A DNA stretch of 64,000 nt, from assembly GCF_900453205.1 (NCBI RefSeq), contig NZ_UGQU01000001.1:1054001-1118000 (forward strand), written 5' to 3'. A model generated the notes under the pieces. It saw nothing but the letters and a program-made list of their open reading frames with translations, had not been told where the DNA came from and did no database searches. The stretch is from Moraxella lacunata. Its GTDB lineage: Bacteria > Pseudomonadota > Gammaproteobacteria > Pseudomonadales > Moraxellaceae. How positions within the stretch are numbered: the first letter of the stretch is position 1; each line of letters opens with the position of its first letter. Positions 17,154 to 26,340 of this stretch are shown one piece after another. Both the position numbers and the translations under genes were made by a program.

Positions 17154-18326
17154 CTACTGCACACGTTTTACCCATGCACCACTGCCGTCCACACGACTGT
17201 CGTTTTTGATTTTGTCACGCAAAGCGGCGGCGGCGTCTTGGTTTTTCTCTGACCCGACCAGCACTCGTACGCCACGACTGGTCTGACTGGTACTGACCTT
17301 ATAGCCAGCGTCTCGATATTTTTTGGCAAGCTCATCGGCTTTGGCTTGATTGTCGGCCAGCGACACCTGCACGCCATAGCGGACATTACTGTCGCCGTCA
17401 CTGTCCTTTTGACGGGCTTCTTTTAGGCGTTTGTCGGCACTGGCGGCGGCAGCTTTTTGGGCTTCTCGCTCTTTAGCTTCACGTTCTAAGCGTGCTACTT
17501 GTGCTTTTGATGGGATTTTGATGGTTTTGCCAAGCGGTAGGGGATCGTGTCGCCCCATGTTGTTGGCTTCGGCAAGGGCGGAGACAGGCACGCCATACTG
17601 ACGAGACAGCTTAATCAAACCGTCACCACGCACCACTTTGTGCTGACCATTATTGGCATTTTGTGGGGCTTCATCACGGGCTTTTTTGGCTTGTTCTTTT
17701 TTCTCTTTCTCAGCTTGTTCTTTTTGGGCTTTTAGCTTATCCGCCTTGGCTTTTTCGGCACGTTCACTCGCCCGTTTATCGGCTTTGGCTTTCTCGTCCT
17801 GTTCTTTTTTGGCTTTTTCTTTGTCGTCTTTTTCACGCTGTTCTTGCTCTTTTTTGGCTTTTAGCTCTTTTTCTTTGGCAAGTTTTTCCAAGCGTTCACG
17901 CTCCGCCTGTGCCTTGGCAACAGCAATGGCTTCGGGGCGTGTTTCCACCGTCAACATGTCGGCAGGCGTGGCTGTGGCTAGGGCTTTTTGCTCAGCGGTT
18001 GCCTTATCAAGCGCCAGTTGCTGGGCTTTTTCTTGGGCTTCGATGAGTGCCATGGCTTCTTTTTCTTGGGCAAGCGTGCGAGCTTCTCGGGCTTCTTGTT
18101 TGGCGGTCAAAAGTTTGCTCTCGGTCGCCATATCCACGGTCAAAGGCTCAACGGTCGGGCGAGCCACGCCGTCATCGGCAGTGGTCGCCACGCTATCTGC
18201 TAGGGGGGTGGTCTTAGCAGTTTGTACGTTTTGGGCGGTGTCGCTTTGTCCTTGATTGACGGCATATAAAATCACACCACCACCCAAAACCAAACTTAAT
18301 CCTAATAATAACTGTTTTGAAATCAT
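17154..18326 (-). CDS. LysM-SPOR cell-envelope protein
   Basis: The 390-residue protein has an N-terminal signal anchor (residues ~5-22), a very long Lys/Glu/Ala-rich region (~75-220) that should form a coiled coil or charged helix, a LysM domain (~225-272, KVVRGDGLIKLSRQYGVPV) and a C-terminal SPOR domain (~315-388, RYGVQVSLADN). LysM binds peptidoglycan and SPOR binds denuded glycan strands at the septum, so a role in cell division or wall remodelling is likely. It follows folC in the same direction, as SPOR genes often do near accD-folC. Confidence 0.8.
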   Translation of the reverse strand: MISKQLLLGLSLVLGGGVILYAVNQGQSDTAQNVQTAKTTPLADSVATTADDGVARPTVEPLTVDMATESKLLTAKQEAREARTLAQEKEAMALIEAQEKAQQLALDKATAEQKALATATPADMLTVETRPEAIAVAKAQAERERLEKLAKEKELKAKKEQEQREKDDKEKAKKEQDEKAKADKRASERAEKAKADKLKAQKEQAEKEKKEQAKKARDEAPQNANNGQHKVVRGDGLIKLSRQYGVPVSALAEANNMGRHDPLPLGKTIKIPSKAQVARLEREAKEREAQKAAAASADKRLKEARQKDSDGDSNVRYGVQVSLADNQAKADELAKKYRDAGYKVSTSQTSRGVRVLVGSEKNQDAAAALRDKIKNDSRVDGSGAWVKRVQ

Positions 18327-18412
18327 CGTCTTATCACGTCTGTTAACAATGTTTTTATTTTACCATAAAAGACAATAAAGCCAATCGGATTTATCTTGAT
18401 TTTACAATTTTC

Positions 18413-19732
18413 TTAGACAGAACGTGGGTTGTCCGCTAGCCCCAATGCAATCAAACTCTCGCCTATCGTATGAAACGAGCCAAAACACAAAATCACGTCA
18501 TCATGAGTCGCCTGCGTCTCTACACTTTCCACCGCTTGGGCAATGCTGTCATGGGCATAAACGGTACTGTTTGGCAAATGCGTGGCGATTTTGGTGTGTA
18601 GCTCGTCCGCTGCCACTGCTCGCACATTGTCAATCTTACCAATATGCCATGCATAAATGGGCAAATCAAAGGTATTAATAAACGCCAACACGTCATCAAT
18701 GTCTTTATCGGCAAGCATAGAAAAGACAAAATGCAATTTGGCAGTGGGGCGGTTGGCTTTAATAGTTTGCCAAAATGGGATAAATAAATCCATTAAAAAC
18801 TGTATGCCGTGCGTATTATGCCCAACATCAAAAATCCATTGTTTACCATTTATCATTCTTTTGTCAAATCGCCCTGATAATTTGACATTGTTTAAGCCAT
18901 TTTTAATATCGTCTATGCTGATGGTTAATTCACTTGCCAATATCGCACTGATGGCATTACTGGCATTTATCAGGGCGATATTTGGCTTTGGCAAATCTAA
19001 TGTCATCGCCCCATTGGCATATATCCAATATTTATCATGTACTTGATAAATAAAGTCCTTACCATATTGATAGTATTTGGCGTTTTTGTCATGAATCATT
19101 TGGGATACGCTATTAGGCATATCACGCTCGCCATAGATGACGGGCATATCATTACGGATAATCCCTGCTTTTTCAAAACCGATTTTTTCTCTATCATCGC
19201 CCAGCCAATCGATATGGTCAATGCCGACATTGGTAATCACGCCCACATCAGGATCGATGAGATTGACCACATCAAGCCGTCCACCCAAGCCAATCTCTAA
19301 TACCCAAACATCGCAGTTTAATTCTTTAAAAATCCAAAATGCCGATAACGTCGTCATTTCAAAAAACGATAAAGAAACACAGCAGTCCGTGCGGGCTTTT
19401 TCACAGGCATTAAAGGCTTTTATCAATAACTCATCATCAACATCTACCCCACCTATTTTAATGCGTTCGTTAAAACTTATCAAATGGGGGGATTGATATA
19501 GGGCGGTTTTGTAGCCAGCTTGGGTGCAAATCTCACTGATGAGAGCGGTGGTCGAGCCTTTACCGTTGGTGCCTGCGACTGTAAGGACATAGGGGCGGTG
19601 TGGCAAGTCGTCTTTTAATACGCCCAACGCTTGGGCGACAGGTAGCACACGGTCAAGCCCCATATCAATGGCGGAGACGTGAATGTTGCCCATATAATTG
19701 AGCCACTCGGAGACGGTTTGGGGGGTGTTCAT
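18413..19732 (-). CDS. folC: Bifunctional folylpolyglutamate / dihydrofolate synthase
   Basis: FolC adds glutamate to dihydropteroate and to folates. The 439-residue protein has the Mur-ligase-type ATP loop TVAGTNGKGSTTALI, the family segments SPHLISFNERIKI and EIGLGGRLDVVN, and ITNVGIDHIDWLG. Length is normal. Its start lies 6 bp after the DUF2059 gene stop, so the two are co-transcribed. Confidence 0.95.
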   Translation of the reverse strand: MNTPQTVSEWLNYMGNIHVSAIDMGLDRVLPVAQALGVLKDDLPHRPYVLTVAGTNGKGSTTALISEICTQAGYKTALYQSPHLISFNERIKIGGVDVDDELLIKAFNACEKARTDCCVSLSFFEMTTLSAFWIFKELNCDVWVLEIGLGGRLDVVNLIDPDVGVITNVGIDHIDWLGDDREKIGFEKAGIIRNDMPVIYGERDMPNSVSQMIHDKNAKYYQYGKDFIYQVHDKYWIYANGAMTLDLPKPNIALINASNAISAILASELTISIDDIKNGLNNVKLSGRFDKRMINGKQWIFDVGHNTHGIQFLMDLFIPFWQTIKANRPTAKLHFVFSMLADKDIDDVLAFINTFDLPIYAWHIGKIDNVRAVAADELHTKIATHLPNSTVYAHDSIAQAVESVETQATHDDVILCFGSFHTIGESLIALGLADNPRSV

Positions 19733-19738
19733 GGGTAA

Positions 19739-20443
19739 TTATTCGCTGTCAATATTTTTTAAAAATTCTGGATTGGGCTCACTACCATAACCAAGATTCT
19801 CTGCTATTTTAAACATTTCTGAATACATATACCGTACGGTGGGTGAGTTTTCATAAAGTTTTTCCACTTCTTCTCTAAGTTGTGCTTCTTTGGTTTTATT
19901 GTACTTTTCTAGAAAATCTTTACCATGATTTTCTACATATTCAATAATGCTATTAATATCAGGGTTGTCCACTAATTCATGCTCAACTTCATAAGATTCG
20001 GTCAAAGCAATGCTTTTACCAATGGGCGATTCATAAAATTCAATTAATGCATTTACTTGTTCTTGGTTGTACAGCCTTTTTGTCTTATCAATCTCTGTTT
20101 GTATGTACATTTTGTCAATAAGCTCAATCCAATTTGGGTCGGTCGTGATTTCTTTTTTTAACATCTCTTGGGATTTTTTATTAAGTTCTAACATCATTGC
20201 CAGCTTTTGTTCTAATGCCTGCCTGTCATCATTTTCCGATATAATAAATGGAAAGATTTGAATGACGATGACTGATTGTGGAATGACATCACTAAATGCA
20301 TTTATATAATGCTCTTTTGTCATTTTGGCTTTGATTAAACGCTCCACCGATTCATCACTCGGTGTAATATTAGAAATATTGACAGAGACATTGGCATAAG
20401 CCATTGATGATAAAAATAACATTATGATGATAAAAAGACGCAT
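19739..20443 (-). CDS. DUF2059 secreted protein
   Basis: The 234-residue protein begins with a signal peptide (MRLFIIIMLFLSSMAYA). The segment YNQEQVNALIEFYESPIGKS is the hallmark of DUF2059, a family of exported bacterial proteins of unknown role. It lies between accD and folC, which are often directly adjacent in relatives, so it may be an insertion into that unit. A terminator precedes it. Confidence 0.75.
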   Translation of the reverse strand: MRLFIIIMLFLSSMAYANVSVNISNITPSDESVERLIKAKMTKEHYINAFSDVIPQSVIVIQIFPFIISENDDRQALEQKLAMMLELNKKSQEMLKKEITTDPNWIELIDKMYIQTEIDKTKRLYNQEQVNALIEFYESPIGKSIALTESYEVEHELVDNPDINSIIEYVENHGKDFLEKYNKTKEAQLREEVEKLYENSPTVRYMYSEMFKIAENLGYGSEPNPEFLKNIDSE

Positions 20444-20470
20444 ATAATTTCCCTTATGTTGTCCAATAAA

Positions 20471-20503
20471 AATACCAAAACCCCTTTACAGAGTTTTGGT
20501 ATT
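20471..20503 (-). terminator. Terminator after accD
   Basis: A perfect 11-bp stem (AATACCAAAAC / GTTTTGGTATT) is followed by TTTATT on the minus strand. It separates accD from the DUF2059-folC unit. Confidence 0.8.
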
Positions 20504-20516
20504 ATAGCACGATTTA

Positions 20517-21404
20517 TCAACCCACATTCGGCAATTTCATCAGCTTGGTAAGCAGTCTATACACCGTATCCACAAGCTCATGCCGATGTACCACCATGTC
20601 CACCGTGCCTTTATCTAGCAAAAATTCGGCACGTTGGAACGGCTCATCAAGCACTTCACGCACGGTCTGCTCAATCACTCGCTTACCTGCAAAACCAATC
20701 ATCGCTTTTGGCTCGGCAATATGCACATCGCCCAGCATGGCAAGGCTTGCCGTAACCCCACCATAGACAGGGTTGGTTAGCACCACGATATACGGCACGC
20801 CCGCCAAACGCAAGCGTTCGATGACCGCAGACGTGCGAGCCATTTGCATGAGTGATAACAAGCCTTCTTGCATTCTCGCCCCACCACTGGCGGCAAAACA
20901 GACTAAGGGCTTTCGTTCGGCAAGGGCTTTTTCGCCCGCCATGACAAACCTATCGCCCACCACCGAACCCATAGAACCGCCCATGAATTTAAAATCAAAC
21001 GCACAAGCAATCAGCTCCAAATTCTTGATTTTGCCATTCATGACAATCAAGGCTTCGCTCTCGCCCGTGGTCTTTTGGGCTTCGCTCATACGCAAGGGAT
21101 AAGGCTTGGAGTCTGTAAATTTTAACGGGTCGCCCGCTTGGTAGTTTTGCCCAAGCTCGCCTGTGATACTGTCAAAAAACCACTCCAACCGCTTGCGAGC
21201 CGACATCGTCAAATGGTGGTCGCAGTCGGGGCAGACGTATTGATTAAAAATCAAGCTGGTGTTGGTCGTCAGCGTGTGGCAATTTGGGCATTCGGTGGAC
21301 GGCTCGGTCTCCACCGCAGACGGCTGAACGATACGGTCTTGCTTGATAGACGGTACAGGGCGGTTGAGCCATGTGGTTGGCGTTTGGGCTTGGGTGTCAG
21401 TCAT
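20517..21404 (-). CDS. accD: Acetyl-CoA carboxylase carboxyltransferase subunit beta
   Basis: AccD with AccA transfers carboxyl from biotin to acetyl-CoA, the first step of fatty acid synthesis. The 295-residue protein has the N-terminal four-cysteine zinc ribbon (CPNCH...CPDC), then the crotonase-like core with GGARMQEG and NPVYGGVTASLAMLGD. I chose ATG 21404 because AGGA lies upstream at a good distance; upstream in-frame sequence lacks family similarity. It follows trpA, as in relatives. Confidence 0.95.
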   Translation of the reverse strand: MTDTQAQTPTTWLNRPVPSIKQDRIVQPSAVETEPSTECPNCHTLTTNTSLIFNQYVCPDCDHHLTMSARKRLEWFFDSITGELGQNYQAGDPLKFTDSKPYPLRMSEAQKTTGESEALIVMNGKIKNLELIACAFDFKFMGGSMGSVVGDRFVMAGEKALAERKPLVCFAASGGARMQEGLLSLMQMARTSAVIERLRLAGVPYIVVLTNPVYGGVTASLAMLGDVHIAEPKAMIGFAGKRVIEQTVREVLDEPFQRAEFLLDKGTVDMVVHRHELVDTVYRLLTKLMKLPNVG

Positions 21405-21474
21405 GGTATTCCTAATCCAATATTCAAATAAACATAGTTTACAGTTGTTTTGATGATTTGGCAAATGGTTTTTG

Positions 21475-22293
21475 TTAAAGGCTATCAATGGCTTGGCGTA
21501 ACTCGTCCATTTTTGAAAGCACCTTATCAATGGCAAGCTCCAACTTGTCCTTGTCATCGCCCACATCGGCAAAATGACGCACCAATTCACTGCCAACAAT
21601 CACACCGTCTGCAAATTTTGCCACCGCTTTGGCACTCTCGCCATCACGAATACCAAAACCGACACAAATCGGCAAGTCGGTATCCGCCTTAATCGCTTGC
21701 ACTTGGCGAGCGACTTCGTCAGTATCCAAAGCCTTTGAACCTGTTACGCCCTTGACTGAGACATAATAGATAAAGCCAGAGCCGTGTTTTAACACTGCTT
21801 GACGGCGGTCTTTTTCGGTGGTTGGGGCAAGTAGGAAAATTTGGTTAATGGCTTTATCAGCGAGTTTGGCGGACAAACTCTCATCAGTCTCATTGGGCGG
21901 TAAATCCACCAAAAGTAAACCGTCCACGCCATTTTGCTCGCACAACGCCAGAAACTTATCATAACCGATAATCTCCACAGGGTTAAGATAGCCCATCAAA
22001 AGTACAGGCGTGGTGCTGTTGGTTTTACGAAACTCGCCCACCATTTGCACCGCTTGGGTGGTACTCGTCCCAGCGTTTAAGGCTCGCTCGCCAGCTAGGG
22101 CAATGGTTTGACCGTCCGCCATGGGGTCGGAAAACGGCAAGCCAATCTCAATCACGTCCGCCCCATGAGCGACAAGGCGGTGCATTAAGTCCACCGTAAC
22201 GCTCGGGGTCGGGTCGCCTGCCATGATGTAGGGGATTAGGGCTTTTTTGTTTTGCTGTTTTAAAGTCGCAAAAGTTTCTTGAATTCGGGTCAT
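21475..22293 (-). CDS. trpA: Tryptophan synthase alpha subunit
   Basis: TrpA cleaves indole-3-glycerol phosphate to indole. The 272-residue protein has the catalytic Glu and Asp in EIGLPFSDPMADG and the VDLPPNE segment. It is full length. A decayed copy of its first 63 bases lies at 23028-23090, on the far side of the preceding 3-TM gene. trpB is about 2.2 kb upstream rather than adjacent, because several genes have been inserted between them. Confidence 0.95.
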   Translation of the reverse strand: MTRIQETFATLKQQNKKALIPYIMAGDPTPSVTVDLMHRLVAHGADVIEIGLPFSDPMADGQTIALAGERALNAGTSTTQAVQMVGEFRKTNSTTPVLLMGYLNPVEIIGYDKFLALCEQNGVDGLLLVDLPPNETDESLSAKLADKAINQIFLLAPTTEKDRRQAVLKHGSGFIYYVSVKGVTGSKALDTDEVARQVQAIKADTDLPICVGFGIRDGESAKAVAKFADGVIVGSELVRHFADVGDDKDKLELAIDKVLSKMDELRQAIDSL

Positions 22294-22340
22294 AAGTTTG
22301 TTTCCATTTAAAGTTACTTTGGTAAATTGTGGGTTATTGA

Positions 22341-22952
22341 TTATAACCCATTTTGAGTCAATTCAATATTCATCACCACTTCGGCTTTGTCTTTAAAAGT
22401 GATACGAATGGGATTGCTTTTTGGTTCTAATTTTCTTAATCTATTATAAGTTTTTCTCTTGATTTTTAAGTCATATCTACAAATGTTACCATACTCTCCA
22501 ATACATTTATCAGGATTTTGAACATCATAAAATGTAATATGATAATACCTACCTTTACTATAATAGGTTGTAACTTTATATTCATTGGTTATTATTGTTT
22601 GACTAGGTTCAAATACGCTATAATAAGCATTCTTATAAAGTCCAGAAAAATACAAAATGATTATATAGCCAATAAAGGAAAAAATTATGATTGGTGTCTT
22701 TATGGATTTTCTTTTATTCTTTGTATTTTCATCAGTCTCTGAAATCACCAGAAATAAACTAAATATCACAAGTATAACAACATAACCAAAGAAAGCGGTG
22801 ATAATATCGCATAATATCGCAATCTTTCCTTCATAAAGACTAAAAAAATGTACAATCTCAAGATACCCAATCGTCAAACAACAGACACCCATAAAAATAT
22901 TATATTGTGACCATTTTTTGTGATTGGTTGTATCAGTGTTATTTTCGCTCAT
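22341..22952 (-). CDS. Unknown 3-TM membrane protein, paralogue 1
   Basis: I do not recognise this 203-residue protein. Three predicted TM helices (~16-34, 42-63 and 82-101) are followed by a domain of about 95 residues. The C-terminal part (YYSVFEPSQ, KTYNRLRKL, KDKAEVVMNIEL) is shared in pattern with the proteins at 23115 and 27103, so the three are diverged paralogues. It is wedged between trpA and a decayed trpA start, and it is A+T-richer than its neighbours. Function unknown. Confidence 0.7.
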   Translation of the reverse strand: MSENNTDTTNHKKWSQYNIFMGVCCLTIGYLEIVHFFSLYEGKIAILCDIITAFFGYVVILVIFSLFLVISETDENTKNKRKSIKTPIIIFSFIGYIIILYFSGLYKNAYYSVFEPSQTIITNEYKVTTYYSKGRYYHITFYDVQNPDKCIGEYGNICRYDLKIKRKTYNRLRKLEPKSNPIRITFKDKAEVVMNIELTQNGL

Positions 22953-23027
22953 TTTATTATTCTACCAACAATCTATCACGCACCACCATTAACGCAAATC
23001 CCAATAAATTTAAGCCTTGCCAGTTAT

Positions 23028-23090
23028 TGGGATTATGGCTTTTTTGTTTTGCTGTTTTAAAGTCGCAAAAGTTTGGGAGGTTCGGGTCAT
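23028..23090 (-). pseudogene. Decayed duplicate of the trpA 5' end
   Basis: These 63 bases match the first 63 bases of trpA (22231-22293) closely, including a central 30-base identical run. They read MTRTSQTFATLKQQNKKAII, then diverge and stop six codons later. The fragment lies just after paralogue 2, exactly as real trpA lies after paralogue 1. This is the footprint of a tandem duplication of a 3-TM gene plus the trpA start. Confidence 0.85.
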
Positions 23091-23114
23091 TTGGATTCTC
23101 TCTTTTTGCACAAA

Positions 23115-23714
23115 TTAAAGTTGTTTGGCAACTTCTAATTTCATCAATATTCTTGCCTTTGGTTTAAAGGTTAATTGCAATGGATTGTCTTTATTTGATG
23201 AATTTAAATGTTGTAAATCATCATAAGTCTTGCCGTTAATTCTTAATTTATAAGTATAACGGCATTTTTGGTATTTAGGATTACAAGAATCAGGGTTATC
23301 TTTATCATCAAATACCAAATAATAAATCTTTTCGCCACGATAAAGGTCATAGTAAAATTTATAACTATCGCTCACCACGATTTGATGATTTTCAAAAAGT
23401 GGATAATAAATATCATCTGTCAAATCAGCAAACAACATCAAAAATACCACAGGGCAAGCCAATACCGCCAATAAATCCTTAAAATCTTCCCATAATGTCT
23501 CATTGCCTTTTTTAAGCTGTGTCAATGAAAAATAAACCCCAGCTGGCAATAGAATAAGCATTATCAGACTGGTTGACATTCTGGATAAAACACCCCAATA
23601 GCCTTCTTGCACACCCACATATGAACTGCCAAGCATGGCATACATCACAAGTCCAAAGAATGCAAAAAACAAGACGGTCAAAATCTTTGGGACGGGTTTA
23701 TTTTCTTCGGTCAT
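23115..23714 (-). CDS. Unknown 3-TM membrane protein, paralogue 2
   Basis: This 199-residue protein is of the same family as those at 22341 and 27103. It has three TM helices (~9-30, 42-64 and 79-98), then a domain with YYPLFENHQIVVSDSYKFYY, GKTYDDLQHL and FKPKARILMKLEV. Two cysteines in this domain (SCNPKYQKC) are matched by two in paralogue 1 (KCIGEYGNIC), which could form a disulfide outside the membrane. It sits between a toxin-antitoxin pair and the decayed trpA start. Function unknown. Confidence 0.7.
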   Translation of the reverse strand: MTEENKPVPKILTVLFFAFFGLVMYAMLGSSYVGVQEGYWGVLSRMSTSLIMLILLPAGVYFSLTQLKKGNETLWEDFKDLLAVLACPVVFLMLFADLTDDIYYPLFENHQIVVSDSYKFYYDLYRGEKIYYLVFDDKDNPDSCNPKYQKCRYTYKLRINGKTYDDLQHLNSSNKDNPLQLTFKPKARILMKLEVAKQL

Positions 23715-23778
23715 TGTTGTGATATTTGAGTTTTTAAAGTTTAAAGCGGTTTATCGCCTGATTTGTTTGGTGCTATTT

Positions 23779-24192
23779 TTAATCACTTGGACTTTCTACC
23801 ACAATTCCACATTGCTTAGCAATTTTATTGGCTTTTTTGTCAAAACTTAATAATTTTGCGTTATCAAATTGCGTGGTTTGATACGCAATAATACCGTCCG
23901 CAAAATCGCCATTTTTTTCTAAAAACCTTAAAGCAAATTTTACAGCCGATAAATTAACAATCTGAACATTTGGCAAATTCAATAAAGTAAGCATAATAGA
24001 TAAAATTATCATATTATCCACTTTCATTGTCTTTTTTAATACCCAATATAACTCACACAAAGTCTCTGATGTGATAACAAGCTGATAATCCTTATTTTCA
24101 AAATAAGGCGTTACAAGCTCGGTTTGATTTTTATCATCATCATGAAAATAACGCAATAAAACATTGGTATCCACAACAAAAGTTTGGTTCAT
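23779..24192 (-). CDS. PIN-domain toxin, module 2
   Basis: The 137-residue protein has the PIN signature residues: Asp in FVVDTNVLLRYF, Glu in TLCELYWVLKK, Asp in NGDFADGIIAYQ and Asp in LLSFDKKA. It overlaps its antitoxin by 4 bases. It is clearly related to the module 3 toxin at 25672 (shared NGDFADG and FDKK segments) and only distantly to module 1. It lies directly downstream of trpB. Confidence 0.85.
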   Translation of the reverse strand: MNQTFVVDTNVLLRYFHDDDKNQTELVTPYFENKDYQLVITSETLCELYWVLKKTMKVDNMIILSIMLTLLNLPNVQIVNLSAVKFALRFLEKNGDFADGIIAYQTTQFDNAKLLSFDKKANKIAKQCGIVVESPSD

Positions 24193-24446
24193 GACATCAT
24201 TGCCCTTTGCATAATGCCTTGATGAATGCCATTTTCAATATCTTCATCAGTCAAAGGTTTTGGGTAATGCTTATTTAGAATCCCTTTTAATTGGCGAATA
24301 TCATCATAAACCATGGGCTTTTGTGGTTTGGTTTCAATGGTAATGGCATTGGCTTTATCTTGATGTTGCCCGATAAAGCCTTCTATGACCGTTTTTAACT
24401 CTTCAATCAGATGATTTTCAGCCGTTACAACAAGCTGTGATTGCAT
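24189..24446 (-). CDS. Antitoxin of PIN module 2
   Basis: The 85-residue protein precedes the PIN toxin with a 4-base overlap. It begins LVVTAENHLIEELKTVIEGF and ends RAMMS, both shared in pattern with the module 3 antitoxin (LTLTAENHIVDSILAVIANF...RAMMS). No clear DNA-binding motif is visible; the acidic second half is probably the toxin-binding region. It starts 8 bp after the trpB stop, so it rides on trp transcription. Confidence 0.7.
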   Translation of the reverse strand: MQSQLVVTAENHLIEELKTVIEGFIGQHQDKANAITIETKPQKPMVYDDIRQLKGILNKHYPKPLTDEDIENGIHQGIMQRAMMS

Positions 24447-24454
24447 AACACCCC

Positions 24455-25657
24455 CTAAATCTCAATCCCGTCAATACTCATCACCGTATGCAAATCTTTA
24501 TCGCCACGCCCTGATAAATTGATGATAATGGACTGCTCTTGGCTCATCGTTTTGGCAAGTTTTAGCCCATAGGCGACCGCGTGCGAGCTTTCTAGGGCAG
24601 GGATAATGCCTTCGGTTTTGGTCAAAATGCGAAAGGCTTCTAAGGCTTCATCGTCATTGATGACAGGGTAATTGACACGCCCAGCGTCCTTTAAAAAACT
24701 GTGTTCAGGCCCAACCCCAGGGTAGTCAAGCCCTGCCGATATGCTGTGCGTGTGCAAAATCTGACCGTCATCGTCCGCCATAAGGTAGGTGCGATTGCCG
24801 TGCAACACGCCCACACGCCCTGCATTTAGGGGGGCAGAATGCTCGCCTGTGTCTATGCCGTGTCCGCCTGCTTCCACGCCATAAATCGCCACGTCATCGT
24901 CATTTAAAAACTCATAAAACAGCCCCATGGCATTAGAGCCACCGCCCACGCAAGCAACCAGAGCATCAGGATTTTTACCTTCTTTTTCAAGGTGTTGCAT
25001 TTTGGCTTCACGCCCGATAATCGCCTGAAAATCACGCACCAGCACAGGATAAGGGTGCGGGCCTGCCGCCGTGCCGATGACATAATAGGTGCTGTCCACA
25101 TTAGTTACCCAGTCTCGCATCGCCTCGTTCATTGCATCTTTGAGCGTGCGAGAACCACTTGTAACAGGCACGACAGTCGCCCCAAGTAGCCTCATACGAT
25201 AGACATTCATCTTTTGGCGTTCCACATCGTTCGCCCCCATATAGACCACGCATTCTAGACCTAGACGGGCGGCGATTGTTGCCGTTGCCACGCCGTGCTG
25301 ACCTGCCCCTGTCTCGGCGATGATACGCTTTTTGCCGACAAGTTTCGCCAAAAGTGCCTGCCCAATGGTGTTATTGACTTTATGAGCCCCTGTGTGGTTT
25401 AGGTCTTCTCGTTTTAGGTAGATTTTAGCTCCGCCTGTCTCGTCCGTTAAGCGTTTGGCAAAATATAGGGGCGTGGGGCGACCGACATAATTGACCAAAT
25501 CATCGTGAAATTCCGCCCAAAACTCAGGATTATTTTTGACCGATAAATAAATGCGTTCTAGCTCTTCTAACGCACTCATCAAGGTTTCGGACACAAAACG
25601 TCCGCCATGAATGCCAAAATGACCTGTGGCGTTGGGGTATTGGGTAAAGTCTGTCAT
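24455..25657 (-). CDS. trpB: Tryptophan synthase beta subunit
   Basis: TrpB condenses indole and serine to tryptophan with PLP. The 400-residue protein has the PLP lysine in HTGAHKVNN, the phosphate loop GGGSNAMG, and the N-terminal GRFVSETLM segment. It is full length and intact. Toxin-antitoxin modules lie on both sides with gaps of 8 and 14 bp. Confidence 0.96.
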   Translation of the reverse strand: MTDFTQYPNATGHFGIHGGRFVSETLMSALEELERIYLSVKNNPEFWAEFHDDLVNYVGRPTPLYFAKRLTDETGGAKIYLKREDLNHTGAHKVNNTIGQALLAKLVGKKRIIAETGAGQHGVATATIAARLGLECVVYMGANDVERQKMNVYRMRLLGATVVPVTSGSRTLKDAMNEAMRDWVTNVDSTYYVIGTAAGPHPYPVLVRDFQAIIGREAKMQHLEKEGKNPDALVACVGGGSNAMGLFYEFLNDDDVAIYGVEAGGHGIDTGEHSAPLNAGRVGVLHGNRTYLMADDDGQILHTHSISAGLDYPGVGPEHSFLKDAGRVNYPVINDDEALEAFRILTKTEGIIPALESSHAVAYGLKLAKTMSQEQSIIINLSGRGDKDLHTVMSIDGIEI

Positions 25658-25671
25658 AATAAAGTACCTTT

Positions 25672-26085
25672 TTATTTGCTTTTTAAGGGAATGTGCAAAA
25701 CATTAAATTTTTGACAAATTTTGTGTAATTTTTTATCAAAAGTTAATAAAGTGGATTGATGAATTTGACTAGTACAATAAGCAATCACACCGTCCGCAAA
25801 ATCCCCATTCTGTTTTAAAAATGGCATTGCAAAATCAATGATTTCTTTATCAAAATCAATATTGGGTTGTGATAAAATACCTTCCAAAATTTGTACAATA
25901 TAACTGCTTGGAAATTTCAACTTCTTTTTCATAATCCAAACCATTTCACAAATGGCTTGAATTGGCAAATATAACTGAATGCTTGGGCTTGTCAAATATG
26001 ATTTTGCAATTAAAAATTGCTCATCATCATCTTTTAACAAATACCGCATTAAAACATTGGTGTCAATAATATAAATATCGGTCAT
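25672..26085 (-). CDS. PIN-domain toxin, module 3
   Basis: The 137-residue protein has PIN residues in [35 protein letters not shown] and LLTFDKK. It equals the module 2 toxin in length and is similar along its whole length, so the two modules arose from one source. It overlaps its antitoxin by 4 bases and ends 14 bp before trpB. Confidence 0.85.
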   Translation of the reverse strand: MTDIYIIDTNVLMRYLLKDDDEQFLIAKSYLTSPSIQLYLPIQAICEMVWIMKKKLKFPSSYIVQILEGILSQPNIDFDKEIIDFAMPFLKQNGDFADGVIAYCTSQIHQSTLLTFDKKLHKICQKFNVLHIPLKSK

Positions 26086-26333
26086 GACATCATTGCTCTT
26101 TCACAAATGGCGTCTGTAATGGCATTATCCATTTCTTCATCAGAAATATAACCATTGGCATAAGGCGACAAAATTCCTGCCAAATCTTCAATGGAGTTAA
26201 TCTCTGGCAAAGATTGTAATTCATCTTGCACATTTGTTTTGACCGAGATAATCTCTTTTTTGGGAAAATTGGCAATCACAGCCAAAATACTATCTACAAT
26301 ATGATTTTCTGCGGTTAAAGTCAAAGTTTTCAT
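26082..26333 (-). CDS. Antitoxin of PIN module 3
   Basis: The 83-residue protein is paired with the PIN toxin by a 4-base overlap. It shares the TAENHI start and RAMMS end with the module 2 antitoxin, while the middle differs, which would let each antitoxin stay specific for its own toxin. It starts 7 bp after the SDR gene. Confidence 0.7.
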   Translation of the reverse strand: MKTLTLTAENHIVDSILAVIANFPKKEIISVKTNVQDELQSLPEINSIEDLAGILSPYANGYISDEEMDNAITDAICERAMMS

Positions 26334-26340
26334 AAAAATC

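Noticed and set aside
17172-17182. CATGCACCAC-like match between spacer 1 and the LysM-SPOR gene
   Set aside because: Only about 11 bases agree and the seed next to the handle does not, so it is not a protospacer.
17653-18255. Long Ser/Ala/Leu-rich open frames opposite the LysM-SPOR gene
   Set aside because: They mirror the Lys/Glu/Ala repeats of the real gene; composition explains the openness.
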